A DNA stretch of 9,582 nt from CAYSRM01 sp964475205 (lineage in GTDB: Bacteria; Verrucomicrobiota; Kiritimatiellia; UBA8416; CAYSRM01), in the NCBI GenBank assembly GCA_964475205.1, contig CAYYVQ010000081.1, positions 1-9,582 on the forward strand. The letters run 5' to 3'. The position numbers were made by a program, and so were the translations under genes. Position 1 is the stretch's first letter. Each line of letters starts with the position of its first letter. Below are positions 1-7,254 of this stretch, piece after piece. The notes beneath the pieces are model-generated. The model was given only the letters and a program-made list of their open reading frames with translations, was not told the DNA's origin and ran no database searches.

Positions 1-445
1 AAGTTCAGTTACCGTGCCATCGAAGTCCGCCACAAGCGGATCGCTTTTGGCGTGCTCATTTGTGTTGATGTATGCAAAGGAACCTCAGGCCGTATCTGCC
101 TGGCACATTCAAACGCGCCCGGGTCGGAAATGATTATGGCATCAAAAGGTATGTGCCGGGTATTTCCCAACCATTCACCAAGCCGTTTTATATCGTCAGG
201 AGACATCGGCACATCCAAACACACATAGAGCCTTCTGCCGATACGATGAGCATATTCAACCGCCTGTTGAAGATCATCGTCGCTCAATTCGGCTGCTTCA
301 GGTCGCATGGAAAAACCGCCCGCCCCGACATACACGGCATCCGCCCCGAACTCAAAAGCCGCGCGAACTTTGCGGAGGTTCCCGTTCTCGGCGCCATAGG
401 AATAGTCTACAACCTCGGGTAATTCACTTTTTTTACTGTCATCAT
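1..445 (-). pseudogene. Peptidase U32 family protein, N-terminal part, frame-disrupted and cut by the window edge
   Basis: The longest clean stretch reads ENGNLRKVRAAFEFGADAVY, then VGAGGFSMRP, an AVEYAHRIGRRLYV segment, DAIIISDPGAF and PLHTSTQMSTPKAIRLW. This matches the N-terminal TIM-barrel half of the U32 family (YegQ/RlhA, UbiU, YhbU relatives), known for roles in RNA hydroxylation and O2-independent ubiquinone hydroxylation or annotated as collagenase-like peptidases. The conserved N-terminal strand lies upstream of the only in-frame start (GTG at 335), so that start would remove it. The good start, ATG at 445 or 442 preceded by GGGGA, is in another frame and joins only by a -1 shift or one extra A in the A7 run at 428-434. 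The frame also ends at TAA 11-9, just where the family continues with a segment like RVVLAREL; one extra G there would give ARVTEL. I read it as a decayed or mis-sequenced gene. The subfamily cannot be decided from this part. Confidence 0.72.
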
Positions 446-485
446 ATTCCCCGGATCATATTCGCGACTCAACTATTCCCCTGAA

Positions 486-501
486 ATAACGGATACGTTA
501 T
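486..501. repeat. Perfect inverted repeat ATAACG-GATA-CGTTAT in a divergent intergenic region
   Basis: Six-base arms separated by four bases, all sixteen bases accounted for, in the roughly 120-base gap between the divergent U32 fragment and the phosphoesterase gene. It could be an operator shared by both genes or a small hairpin. There is no T-rich tail directly after either arm, so I do not call it a terminator. No regulator can be assigned. Confidence 0.4.
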
Positions 502-565
502 CAAATCTTTATCTGAACATCCATGTCTTACTTGACAGTTGGGGATGATTGGCGAAACTGCTTAT

Positions 566-2041
566 ATGAAAGTCGCCATAGTTTCCGATATACACGCCAA
601 TCTTCAGGCATGGAACGCGGCGCTTCTGGATATTCGCGGCCGCGGCGCTGATCGTATCATATGTCTCGGCGATATAGTCGGCTACGGTCCGGATCCCGTA
701 AAAGTGTTGGAATCCGTCCATTCGAACGTAGATTATTTTGCGCTCGGCAACCATGACGCTGTGATTTGCGGCAAAATGAACCCGTCTTTGTTTAACGCAA
801 ATGCCAGGAAGATTATCGAATGGACAAAGGATAAGCTTAACAGAAAAGCCATCAACTTTCTTAAAACTCTTCCCCTTTCTGTCTCATGCGAGTTCTTCCG
901 GGCAACACACGGGGAATTTTCCGACCCGGCGTCATTCAACTATATAATCGACCCTGAAGACGCAATGCCGAGCTGGGAAGCTGTCGAGCAGGACCTTCTT
1001 TTTGTGGGGCATACTCATCAGCCCGGTATATTTCTTCTTGGCGAGAGCAATATTCCAAGGCGCGTAGAAGCCCAGGATTTTGAACTCGAAGAAGGCAAGA
1101 GGTTCCTGGTGAATGTCGGCTCAGTTGGCCAGCCACGGGATCGGCAGGCTTTTGCAGTATTCTGTATACTGGACACTGAAAAGCGCTCAATATTCTGGCA
1201 CAGGACGCCATTTGATCTCGACGCCTATCGAAACTCGCTGCAAGCCGCGGGGTTACCGGAAGAAGCCAGTTACTTTCTACGTCACGATCCCCGCCGGGGA
1301 CATGTTCCAATACGCGAGACCCTGAATTTCTCACCTCCCGAAAGCTCGGAGCAGGCGGTCAGTGGCGCTGTAGAGGTGCAGGATCTCAACATCCTCAAGC
1401 GCAGTGTCGCAAAATGGAAGGCGCTGACAGTCGCAGGCATTGCAGCGCTTGCTCTCGTCTCCACGCTCGCGCTGGGAGCGTGGTGGAAGGCCTCCAACTC
1501 ATCTCAGACAATCACGCCGCCCCTTTTCTCCACCATACCTGTTCCATCTCAGGTTAATGATAAGAATCTCCTTTCAATTCCCGACAATACTGTGATGGCA
1601 GGAAACCCCGTGCCCGGGTGGCAGCTTTATATGGGGGACAGAGATCTGCAATCGATTTCTTTTGGAACAGCCAGCAACGAGCCATCAGCGTTTGTTTTTT
1701 CTTCCTCCAACATTAAGAAGGAGCTTGCGCTGAGGTCCAAGGCAGTTCGCGTGAAACCAGGCATGCGTTTCACTGTAGAGGCCATGATCAAGAAGAGCAA
1801 AGATTTTGACGGTGAGATAGCCGCCTGCCTGACAAGAACCAAGCAGGGCAAAAGCGGCAGAACCGATGAACAGTTTCTATGGAAAAAGCCTGTCTGGGAC
1901 CGCGGCGATGGGTGGTTCATGGCAAAGAAAACTCACAGCGAGGGACTGCCGGACAATGTCGTATCAGTCCGGTACGAGATCAGAGGTAAGTTCCAAGGCA
2001 CGGTTTTAATGAAAGAACCGGCGTTAACGCGCAGAGAATAG
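566..2041 (+). CDS. Metallophosphoesterase fused to a transmembrane helix and a C-terminal beta-sandwich-like domain
   Basis: 491 residues from ATG 566. Residues 1 to about 245 form a calcineurin-like phosphoesterase of the YfcE/MJ0936 type with the full metal-binding set: DIH (8-10), GDIVGYG (35-41), GNHD (61-64), THGE (His115), GHTH (148-151), then NVGSVGQPRD (183-192). A linker leads to KRSVAKWK and one hydrophobic helix (about 287-306). Basic residues on the N-terminal side predict a cytoplasmic enzyme and an exported C-terminus. The last 150 residues are beta-rich, with a VKPGMRFTVEAMIKK stretch and an IRGKFQGTVLMKEPALT ending that resemble CBM4/9-like or galactose-binding-like folds; this part is inferred. 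Enzyme family certain; substrate unknown, probably a phosphodiester or phosphomonoester. ATG 566 is chosen because the family begins MKVAIVSDIH. TTG 539 and ATG 545 are in frame and would add 9 or 7 residues; none has a strong ribosome site. It is followed closely by the sulfotransferase. Confidence 0.9.
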   Translation: MKVAIVSDIHANLQAWNAALLDIRGRGADRIICLGDIVGYGPDPVKVLESVHSNVDYFALGNHDAVICGKMNPSLFNANARKIIEWTKDKLNRKAINFLKTLPLSVSCEFFRATHGEFSDPASFNYIIDPEDAMPSWEAVEQDLLFVGHTHQPGIFLLGESNIPRRVEAQDFELEEGKRFLVNVGSVGQPRDRQAFAVFCILDTEKRSIFWHRTPFDLDAYRNSLQAAGLPEEASYFLRHDPRRGHVPIRETLNFSPPESSEQAVSGAVEVQDLNILKRSVAKWKALTVAGIAALALVSTLALGAWWKASNSSQTITPPLFSTIPVPSQVNDKNLLSIPDNTVMAGNPVPGWQLYMGDRDLQSISFGTASNEPSAFVFSSSNIKKELALRSKAVRVKPGMRFTVEAMIKKSKDFDGEIAACLTRTKQGKSGRTDEQFLWKKPVWDRGDGWFMAKKTHSEGLPDNVVSVRYEIRGKFQGTVLMKEPALTRRE

Positions 2042-2051
2042 AAACAACGAT

Positions 2052-2055
2052 GGAG
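2052..2055 (+). promoter_or_regulatory. Ribosome binding site deciding the sulfotransferase start
   Basis: GGAG lies nine bases before ATG 2065. The alternative ATG at 2050 overlaps this site and has only weak purine sequence before it, so the downstream ATG is preferred. Confidence 0.5.
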
Positions 2056-2064
2056 AAAGAGGGA

Positions 2065-2919
2065 ATGACTATACTGCCTATCGTTAACCTGATTCCTGCA
2101 TTGCTCGGGCGAGTTTCGAGTATTCTTCCGCTCTTGGCAAGAAAAGCGGAAAGGCGCAGAAAACTCCCCGACTATGTCAATAGCTGCATGCTACACACCG
2201 GGCGCTGCGGCAGCCAGGTCCTTGCGGATATGCTACGGCAACATCCGCATATAAAATGGTATAATGAAATCTTCGAAAACTTTGATAGACATTACCCACG
2301 CCTTAAAAGGCGGGAAAACAGAACTGAAGCATGTCTCAAAATCAACATGGCTACGTGCCAGAATAAGGTCTTCGGATTCGAAACCAAATTCCTTCCGGAG
2401 CAGCAATTGCGAGCCCGATGGATAGGACTTCCTCTTCGTTCCTACATCCTGCTTCTTCAAAAAATCGGATTCACCCGCTTCATCCTATTGCGACGCAATA
2501 ACTACCTGCGCAGGGCGGCATCCGTACTGATAGGACAACAGACTGAAACATGGCGAATCACCAAAAACGCAAAATCAGTCACAAGGGTTAGAATCAATCC
2601 CGAAGCTTTTCCTGTAGGAAATGCTGTCAAGCCCCTGCTAACGCATTTCCGCGAACTGGACGAGAATTACGCAACAGCCGCGAATATGTTGCGAGATTCC
2701 ACCTTGCTTGAACTTGAATATGAGAAACACATTCTGGCTAATCCGGCAGTTGCGTACAGAATGAGCTGCGAGTTTCTGGATGTTGAACCTTTGACTGATT
2801 CCGTCAAAATCAGATCACGGAAAATCAATCCGTTTCCGCTTGAGTTAATGATTGAGAACTATAGCGAAATAACCTCAATACTTACCGGCACACCATACGA
2901 ATGGATGCTCGAAGCTTGA
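2065..2919 (+). CDS. Sulfotransferase family protein (PAPS-dependent type)
   Basis: 284 residues from ATG 2065 (289 from ATG 2050). The motif CMLHTGRCGSQVLADML (about 41-57) corresponds to the 5'-phosphosulfate-binding loop of sulfotransferases. RFILLRRNNYLRRAASVLIG (about 138-157) corresponds to the 3'-phosphate-binding segment, and KIRSRKINPFPLELMIENY with a TPYEWML ending matches the C-terminal part of Stf0/NodH-like and LPS sulfotransferase-like proteins. Such enzymes move sulfate from PAPS to a sugar, lipid or peptide hydroxyl. The N-terminus has a hydrophobic stretch, ILPIVNLIPALLG, followed by ILPLLARKAERRRK, which may attach it to the inner face of the membrane. It lies 23 bases after the phosphoesterase on the same strand, so the two are probably one transcript. 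The acceptor cannot be told. The family match rests on short motifs, so a divergent member with another acceptor chemistry remains possible. Confidence 0.8.
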   Translation: MTILPIVNLIPALLGRVSSILPLLARKAERRRKLPDYVNSCMLHTGRCGSQVLADMLRQHPHIKWYNEIFENFDRHYPRLKRRENRTEACLKINMATCQNKVFGFETKFLPEQQLRARWIGLPLRSYILLLQKIGFTRFILLRRNNYLRRAASVLIGQQTETWRITKNAKSVTRVRINPEAFPVGNAVKPLLTHFRELDENYATAANMLRDSTLLELEYEKHILANPAVAYRMSCEFLDVEPLTDSVKIRSRKINPFPLELMIENYSEITSILTGTPYEWMLEA

Positions 2920-2986
2920 TCCATCTCTTCGCGCTGTAAGAACCACGTTCTCTTAAAAATCCCTCAACAACCTTGTCAAGACCGCA

Positions 2987-5900
2987 TCAACTTGCTTCTT
3001 GCGCGCGTCGCTCTTTTCGTCTCTCTACAAGATAGTAAAGCGGCGGAATAACTATCAACGCCAGGATTCCCCCCGCAAGTATCCCGCCCATCTGTGTTAC
3101 CGCCATCGGCGCTCTGTATTCGCCGCCTGCGCCTATGCCCATTGCCAGGGGCACCATGGCCACAACCGTCGTCAGGTTCGCCATCATAAGAGGACGCAGT
3201 CTGACCTTGCAGCCTTTGACAATGGCTTTTTTCAGCGACATTCCGTCCTTCCGCAGGGCAACAACATAATCAAGAACAACGATCGCATTGTTAATCACAA
3301 GTCCCACCAGCATAACCATGCCCATAAGCGAAAAAACGTTCATCGTAGACCCCCGCAAAAGAAGGGCCAGGAAAACACCCACGAATGACAAGGGCAACGA
3401 CAACATTATAAGCAGGGATAATTTCCATGACTCCAGGATGCCCGAAAGCATGAGGTATGTCAGCACAATGGCAATAATCAGCGCCTGGTATATATCCCCG
3501 AAGTTCTCGCGCATCATCTCAATCTCACCGGCCCACTGGTACGAGTACCCTTCGGGAAGCTTGAGTTCTCTGATACGCCGGTCGTAATCTTCATAGACTT
3601 CTCCCACGGTTCTGCCGCCTGCAACCTCGCCGGTAACCTTGATCATATGCTGCCGGTCTTTTCTGAAGAGCTGATTCGGACCCGAAGCCATACGCCGGTC
3701 TGTCAGTTCATCAATATTTACAGGATCCCCGTCCGCATTGAATACAGAAAGCCGTTCAAGAACCGCCATATCATCCTTGCTTTCGGCAGGCAGCCTGACG
3801 CGTATGTCATATTCATTATCGCCTTCCCTGTATTTTGTCTGAACCACGCCGGTGTAATAAGCTCTCAGAGTTTCCGCCACTTCCTTTACGCTGAGTCCGT
3901 AGCGACGCAGCATATCCCGGTCCGGTTCCAGTCTTATCTCTGGTTTCCCTTTCCGCCAGTTGGTATCCAGGCCCACGAGACCCTCTATGGGCTCATATTT
4001 CCGACCCTGTACGGCGCCGCCCTTTCCCAGGAGCATTATTTCATCCACTATCCTGTTAATAATTTCTACATTTTCGCCCATTACTTCGATTTCAACAGGC
4101 TTGGCCCCCGGCCCTCCCTGAGCCTGGGAAGAGACCGTAAAATCCGCGCCTACAATTCGGGCCAGGCGCGGACGCAAAGATTCCATTACCTGGTCGGTAG
4201 ACCTGGTCCGATTATCAAGATCAACAAGCTTAACGACTACCTGTCCGAGATTAACGCTGTCACTGGCTCCGCCCATATCGCCTTGCGTCGCCCTGCCAAT
4301 CGTTGAATACACGTCTTCGGTTTCGGGAATTTCCCTCGCTGCCTCCTCGACTTCACGGATCACGCGGTCTGTATAGCTTAAAGACCGGGAAACGTCTGTC
4401 TCAACGTTTACCATAAACCTTCCCTCATCCACCTTGGGGAAAAACTCTCCCCCTATCAGCCCTGGAAGGGTCTTCATAGAGACCCCGAATATTAGCGCGG
4501 CTGCAAGCAACACAACCCATGGGTGCCTAAGCGAGGCTGAAACCAGGCGCCCGTATGAATCAGTCAGATCGTCGTAAAAACCGTCCCACCGTGTGTAAAG
4601 AGACTTAAGTGCGTCAGGGACCCTTGCGTTCCGCTCGGTCCGTTTTCTGAAAAGCAGAGCCGAAAGCATAGGGGTAAGCGTTAAAGACATAAAAAGCGAA
4701 AAGAAGGTGGCAAAAACAACTGTCATTGCAAACTGTCTGAAGATCTGGCCGACTATCGATTCCATGAATGCAATCGGCAGGAAGACAACCACATTGGTAA
4801 GAGTTGTAGATGTGACAGCCAGTGCGATTTCCGAAGTGCCCTTTGCCGCCGCCGTTTTCGGATCCTCGCCCAGGTCCAGGTAGCGGTCGATATTCTCCAG
4901 AACCAGTATTGAGTTGTTGACAATTATTCCCACAGAAATCGCCAGGCCCATCATAGTCATGATATTAATGCTGTAACCGGCGAAGTAGAGAAGCAGGAAC
5001 GTGGCAACCACAGAAGCAGGCATGGCAAGAGCAGTCACAAAAGTACCGCGCCAGTTATGAAGAAACAGGAAAAGCGCCAGGGCAGTCAATATAATGCCTT
5101 CTATGATGTTCAGATTGACTTCATCCACAACGTCGCGGATAAACACTGAATCGTCGGTAACAATGTCTATAACCACACCCTCGCCCACTTGTCCGCGGTT
5201 CAATTTATCGACCGCCTCCCTTACGCGGCGGCCAACTTCTATTGTATTTGCATCTCCCTGTTTCAGGATTTCAATGCCGACACTCGGATTTTCGTTATGA
5301 CGGGCCTTCCTGCGGATTTCCGCGACAGTGTCTTTTACTTCCGCGACATCGCCAATCCTGACGCTTCCGCCAGAGCCTGGAATGCCGACCATCCTGATCT
5401 TCTTTAAACTGTCAAACTCCCCCGGTAGTCGAATAGCTAATTCCACTGTTTCCCTGGTAATATGTCCCGCTGGAATCTCAAGATTCGAAGCGGCTACGGC
5501 AGATATAACCTGCCCCACCGACAGCTTGTACGAATTAAGTTTATCCAGGTCTACAGCAACGCGTATTTCCCTTTCCCTTCCTCCTACAATCCTTATCAGG
5601 CCAACTCCGGGTATTTTGCCCAACTCAGTTCTGATCCGGTCGTCAGCGATTTCATAAATCCTGCGAAGAGTCATATCGCCCGCCACCGAGAGCCTGAGGA
5701 TCGGAAAAGCGTTTGGGTCGACTTTCGTAATCACAGGATCATCCGCATCATCAGGAAGAGCGCTTTCAACCTGTCCGACTCTGTCGCGGACATCGTTTGC
5801 CGCGACATCCAGGTCCGTGCCCATATTGAACTCAAGCATTACCGTCGACAAACCCTCTGATGAAGTCGACTCTATATACTTCATATTATCAACCAGGGTA

Positions 5901-6112
5901 ACTGTGTCTTCGATTTCTTTCGTAACCAGCCGCTCAATCTCTTCGGGACCGGCTCCCTGGTAGGTTGTAGTAACCACTATCATGGGAAATTCGACATCCG
6001 GGAAAAGCTCCACTCCAAGCCGGAGATAGCTTCCCAGTCCCAGGATTATGACAATAATTATGACAACCGAGGTTAGAATCGGCCGCTTAATGGACATATC
6101 TGAAAGGAACAC
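2987..6112 (-). CDS. RND efflux transporter permease subunit (AcrB/HAE1-like)
   Basis: 1041 residues, normal length for the HAE1 family. The inner-membrane pump of a tripartite efflux system, it should take substrates from periplasm or membrane and pass them through the adaptor and outer channel. N-terminal SIKRPILTSV leads into TM1 (about 11-30). Two large periplasmic loops (about 31-330 and 550-870) separate six-helix bundles (about 335-550 and 873-1030), and the repeat symmetry is clear. In TM4, IVNNSILVLENI (397-408) aligns with AcrB LLVDDAIVVVENV, giving Asn399-Asn400 for the two essential Asp. In TM10, LVINNAIVVLDY (938-949) has Asn941 where AcrB has Lys940. The GTG start directly follows the adaptor stop (TAAGTG) and has AGGAGG eight bases upstream. 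It is last in the operon. Family certain; substrate and coupling ion unknown. Confidence 0.96.
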   Translation of the reverse strand: MFLSDMSIKRPILTSVVIIIVIILGLGSYLRLGVELFPDVEFPMIVVTTTYQGAGPEEIERLVTKEIEDTVTLVDNMKYIESTSSEGLSTVMLEFNMGTDLDVAANDVRDRVGQVESALPDDADDPVITKVDPNAFPILRLSVAGDMTLRRIYEIADDRIRTELGKIPGVGLIRIVGGREREIRVAVDLDKLNSYKLSVGQVISAVAASNLEIPAGHITRETVELAIRLPGEFDSLKKIRMVGIPGSGGSVRIGDVAEVKDTVAEIRRKARHNENPSVGIEILKQGDANTIEVGRRVREAVDKLNRGQVGEGVVIDIVTDDSVFIRDVVDEVNLNIIEGIILTALALFLFLHNWRGTFVTALAMPASVVATFLLLYFAGYSINIMTMMGLAISVGIIVNNSILVLENIDRYLDLGEDPKTAAAKGTSEIALAVTSTTLTNVVVFLPIAFMESIVGQIFRQFAMTVVFATFFSLFMSLTLTPMLSALLFRKRTERNARVPDALKSLYTRWDGFYDDLTDSYGRLVSASLRHPWVVLLAAALIFGVSMKTLPGLIGGEFFPKVDEGRFMVNVETDVSRSLSYTDRVIREVEEAAREIPETEDVYSTIGRATQGDMGGASDSVNLGQVVVKLVDLDNRTRSTDQVMESLRPRLARIVGADFTVSSQAQGGPGAKPVEIEVMGENVEIINRIVDEIMLLGKGGAVQGRKYEPIEGLVGLDTNWRKGKPEIRLEPDRDMLRRYGLSVKEVAETLRAYYTGVVQTKYREGDNEYDIRVRLPAESKDDMAVLERLSVFNADGDPVNIDELTDRRMASGPNQLFRKDRQHMIKVTGEVAGGRTVGEVYEDYDRRIRELKLPEGYSYQWAGEIEMMRENFGDIYQALIIAIVLTYLMLSGILESWKLSLLIMLSLPLSFVGVFLALLLRGSTMNVFSLMGMVMLVGLVINNAIVVLDYVVALRKDGMSLKKAIVKGCKVRLRPLMMANLTTVVAMVPLAMGIGAGGEYRAPMAVTQMGGILAGGILALIVIPPLYYLVERRKERRAQEAS

Positions 6113-7186
6113 TTACCGCTCCTCCTTAACCAGTATTGCTGAACCGTCGGCAACCCTCTTGCTGCCTCCGGCGATCACCTGTTCATCGCCGCTGAGTCCC
6201 TCAACAATTTCAACAAGGCCGTCGCTGACGATGCCGGTTTCAATTTCAACGAACCTGGCCGTGTCTTTATCCGCGACATACACTCCCTCTTGGCCTGATC
6301 GGTTTATAATAATTCCGCCGGGCACCACCAGCGTGTTTGTCTTTGTGGCGTATTGCACTTCCGCTGCGGCAAACATCCCCGGCTTGACAGATTCACCGGC
6401 AAAATCAAGATAGCTGATAGCCTTAAGTCTTCGTCCGCGTTCGTTCAGTTCAGGATTTATACGCTCCACTGTCGTCTTAATAGGCTGACTGCCCAAAGCA
6501 TGAACATGGACTACTGCAGGAAGGCCAGCTTCAAGTTCCGGAACCATGCTCTCGGGAACCATCATTTCAGCTTTAAGCCGCGAAGTATTGACAATTTCTA
6601 CAAGCAGGGTTCCAGCGGCCGTGACCATCCCGGGATCAACATGCCTGCGCGAAACCGTTCCATTTACAGGCGAATCAACACTACAGTCATCCAGCTCGTC
6701 TTCAGCAGCGACAAGAGCTGAACGCGCGCGTTCAAGCCTGGCTGATGCCGCATCATACTCACTGCGGGATATTGCCCCTTTCCGCAACAGCGTTGCTATC
6801 CTGGTGAGATTCGTTCGGGCGTCATTGTATTCCGCCTCAGCGGCCTCTTTCCCCGCGCGATATGCCTCATCATACAATTCAACCAGGACATCTCCGCTAC
6901 TCACCCTCTGACCTTCATCAACCGTTATATTCCGTATTCTGCCCGCGATTTCAGACATAACCCTGGCGCGCTCCTCGGGTTCTATAACTGCGTCGAGCCG
7001 AAGAGAGAGCGCCAGGTTTGTCATAACGGGCTTGATAACGGTAACGGGAACACCCTCCTTCTTCTGAATCGATTCAATAGAAGAAGCAACATCTTTCCGG
7101 TTTTTCTCGCTCAAGGCCTTCCAGACCGCGTATGTCAGAACAAGAGCAAGAGACACAACTATAAAAACACCAATGATCTTCTTCAT
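6113..7186 (-). CDS. Efflux RND transporter periplasmic adaptor subunit (HlyD/AcrA family)
   Basis: 357 residues. It should bridge the RND pump and the outer-membrane channel. MKKIIGVFIVVSLALVLTYAVW (1-22) is a signal anchor or uncleaved membrane helix; there is no lipobox. Residues about 66-106 and 166-200 are the two halves of the lipoyl/barrel-sandwich domain (SEIAGRIRNITVDEGQRVSSGD and DSPVNGTVSRRHVDPGMVTA). They enclose a short alpha-hairpin (about 107-165) rich in Ala, Glu and Arg. A beta-barrel (about 204-280) and the membrane-proximal domain (about 285-357) follow. The start is ATG 7186, because GGAG lies five bases before it and the signal anchor begins there. The frame is open to 7267, but that would overlap the channel gene and bury the anchor. 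It follows the channel gene by 68 bases, and its stop abuts the pump GTG. Confidence 0.95.
   Translation of the reverse strand: MKKIIGVFIVVSLALVLTYAVWKALSEKNRKDVASSIESIQKKEGVPVTVIKPVMTNLALSLRLDAVIEPEERARVMSEIAGRIRNITVDEGQRVSSGDVLVELYDEAYRAGKEAAEAEYNDARTNLTRIATLLRKGAISRSEYDAASARLERARSALVAAEDELDDCSVDSPVNGTVSRRHVDPGMVTAAGTLLVEIVNTSRLKAEMMVPESMVPELEAGLPAVVHVHALGSQPIKTTVERINPELNERGRRLKAISYLDFAGESVKPGMFAAAEVQYATKTNTLVVPGGIIINRSGQEGVYVADKDTARFVEIETGIVSDGLVEIVEGLSGDEQVIAGGSKRVADGSAILVKEER
6121..6126 (-). promoter_or_regulatory. Strong Shine-Dalgarno site for the RND pump inside the adaptor's last codons
   Basis: The minus strand reads AGGAGG eight bases before the GTG at 6112. It explains how a GTG start directly after the adaptor stop can be used well, and it supports GTG 6112 over the internal ATG five codons later. 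Confidence 0.8.
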
Positions 7187-7191
7187 TTTTT

Positions 7192-7195
7192 CTCC
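7192..7195 (-). promoter_or_regulatory. Ribosome binding site deciding the adaptor start
   Basis: Minus-strand GGAG followed by five A residues and ATG 7186. It sits in the 68-base gap after the channel gene and favours this start over the upstream in-frame alternatives. Confidence 0.65.
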
Positions 7196-7254
7196 ACTTT
7201 TTAAGCTATTTGCCCCCAAGACGTCTATACCTCGGCCGGGCGGCATCGTTACAC

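Noticed and set aside
3..33. Minus-strand DFDGT motif in another frame, suggesting a HAD-type hydrolase
   Set aside because: The reading is very short, overlaps the well-supported U32 frame and lacks any further HAD feature within the window.
455..460. TATGAT on the minus strand as the -10 of the U32 gene
   Set aside because: No -35 at a proper distance, and transcription would begin almost at the start codon. It is part of a nine-base direct repeat (ATCATATTC at 441 and 455).
532..567. TTGACA at 532-537 as the -35 of the phosphoesterase gene
   Set aside because: With a 17- or 18-base spacer the -10 would be AAACTG or AACTGC, and the only TA-rich hexamer (TTATAT) is 24 bases away and overlaps the start codon.
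2938..2954. AGAAC-CAC-GTTCT hairpin between the convergent sulfotransferase and pump genes as a shared terminator
   Set aside because: The stem is only five pairs, has little GC, and no T-rich tail follows on either strand.
3647..4306. Long plus-strand open frame of 219 codons opposite the pump gene
   Set aside because: It lies wholly antisense to a certain RND gene, has no ribosome site or recognisable family, and mirrors the codon pattern of the pump.
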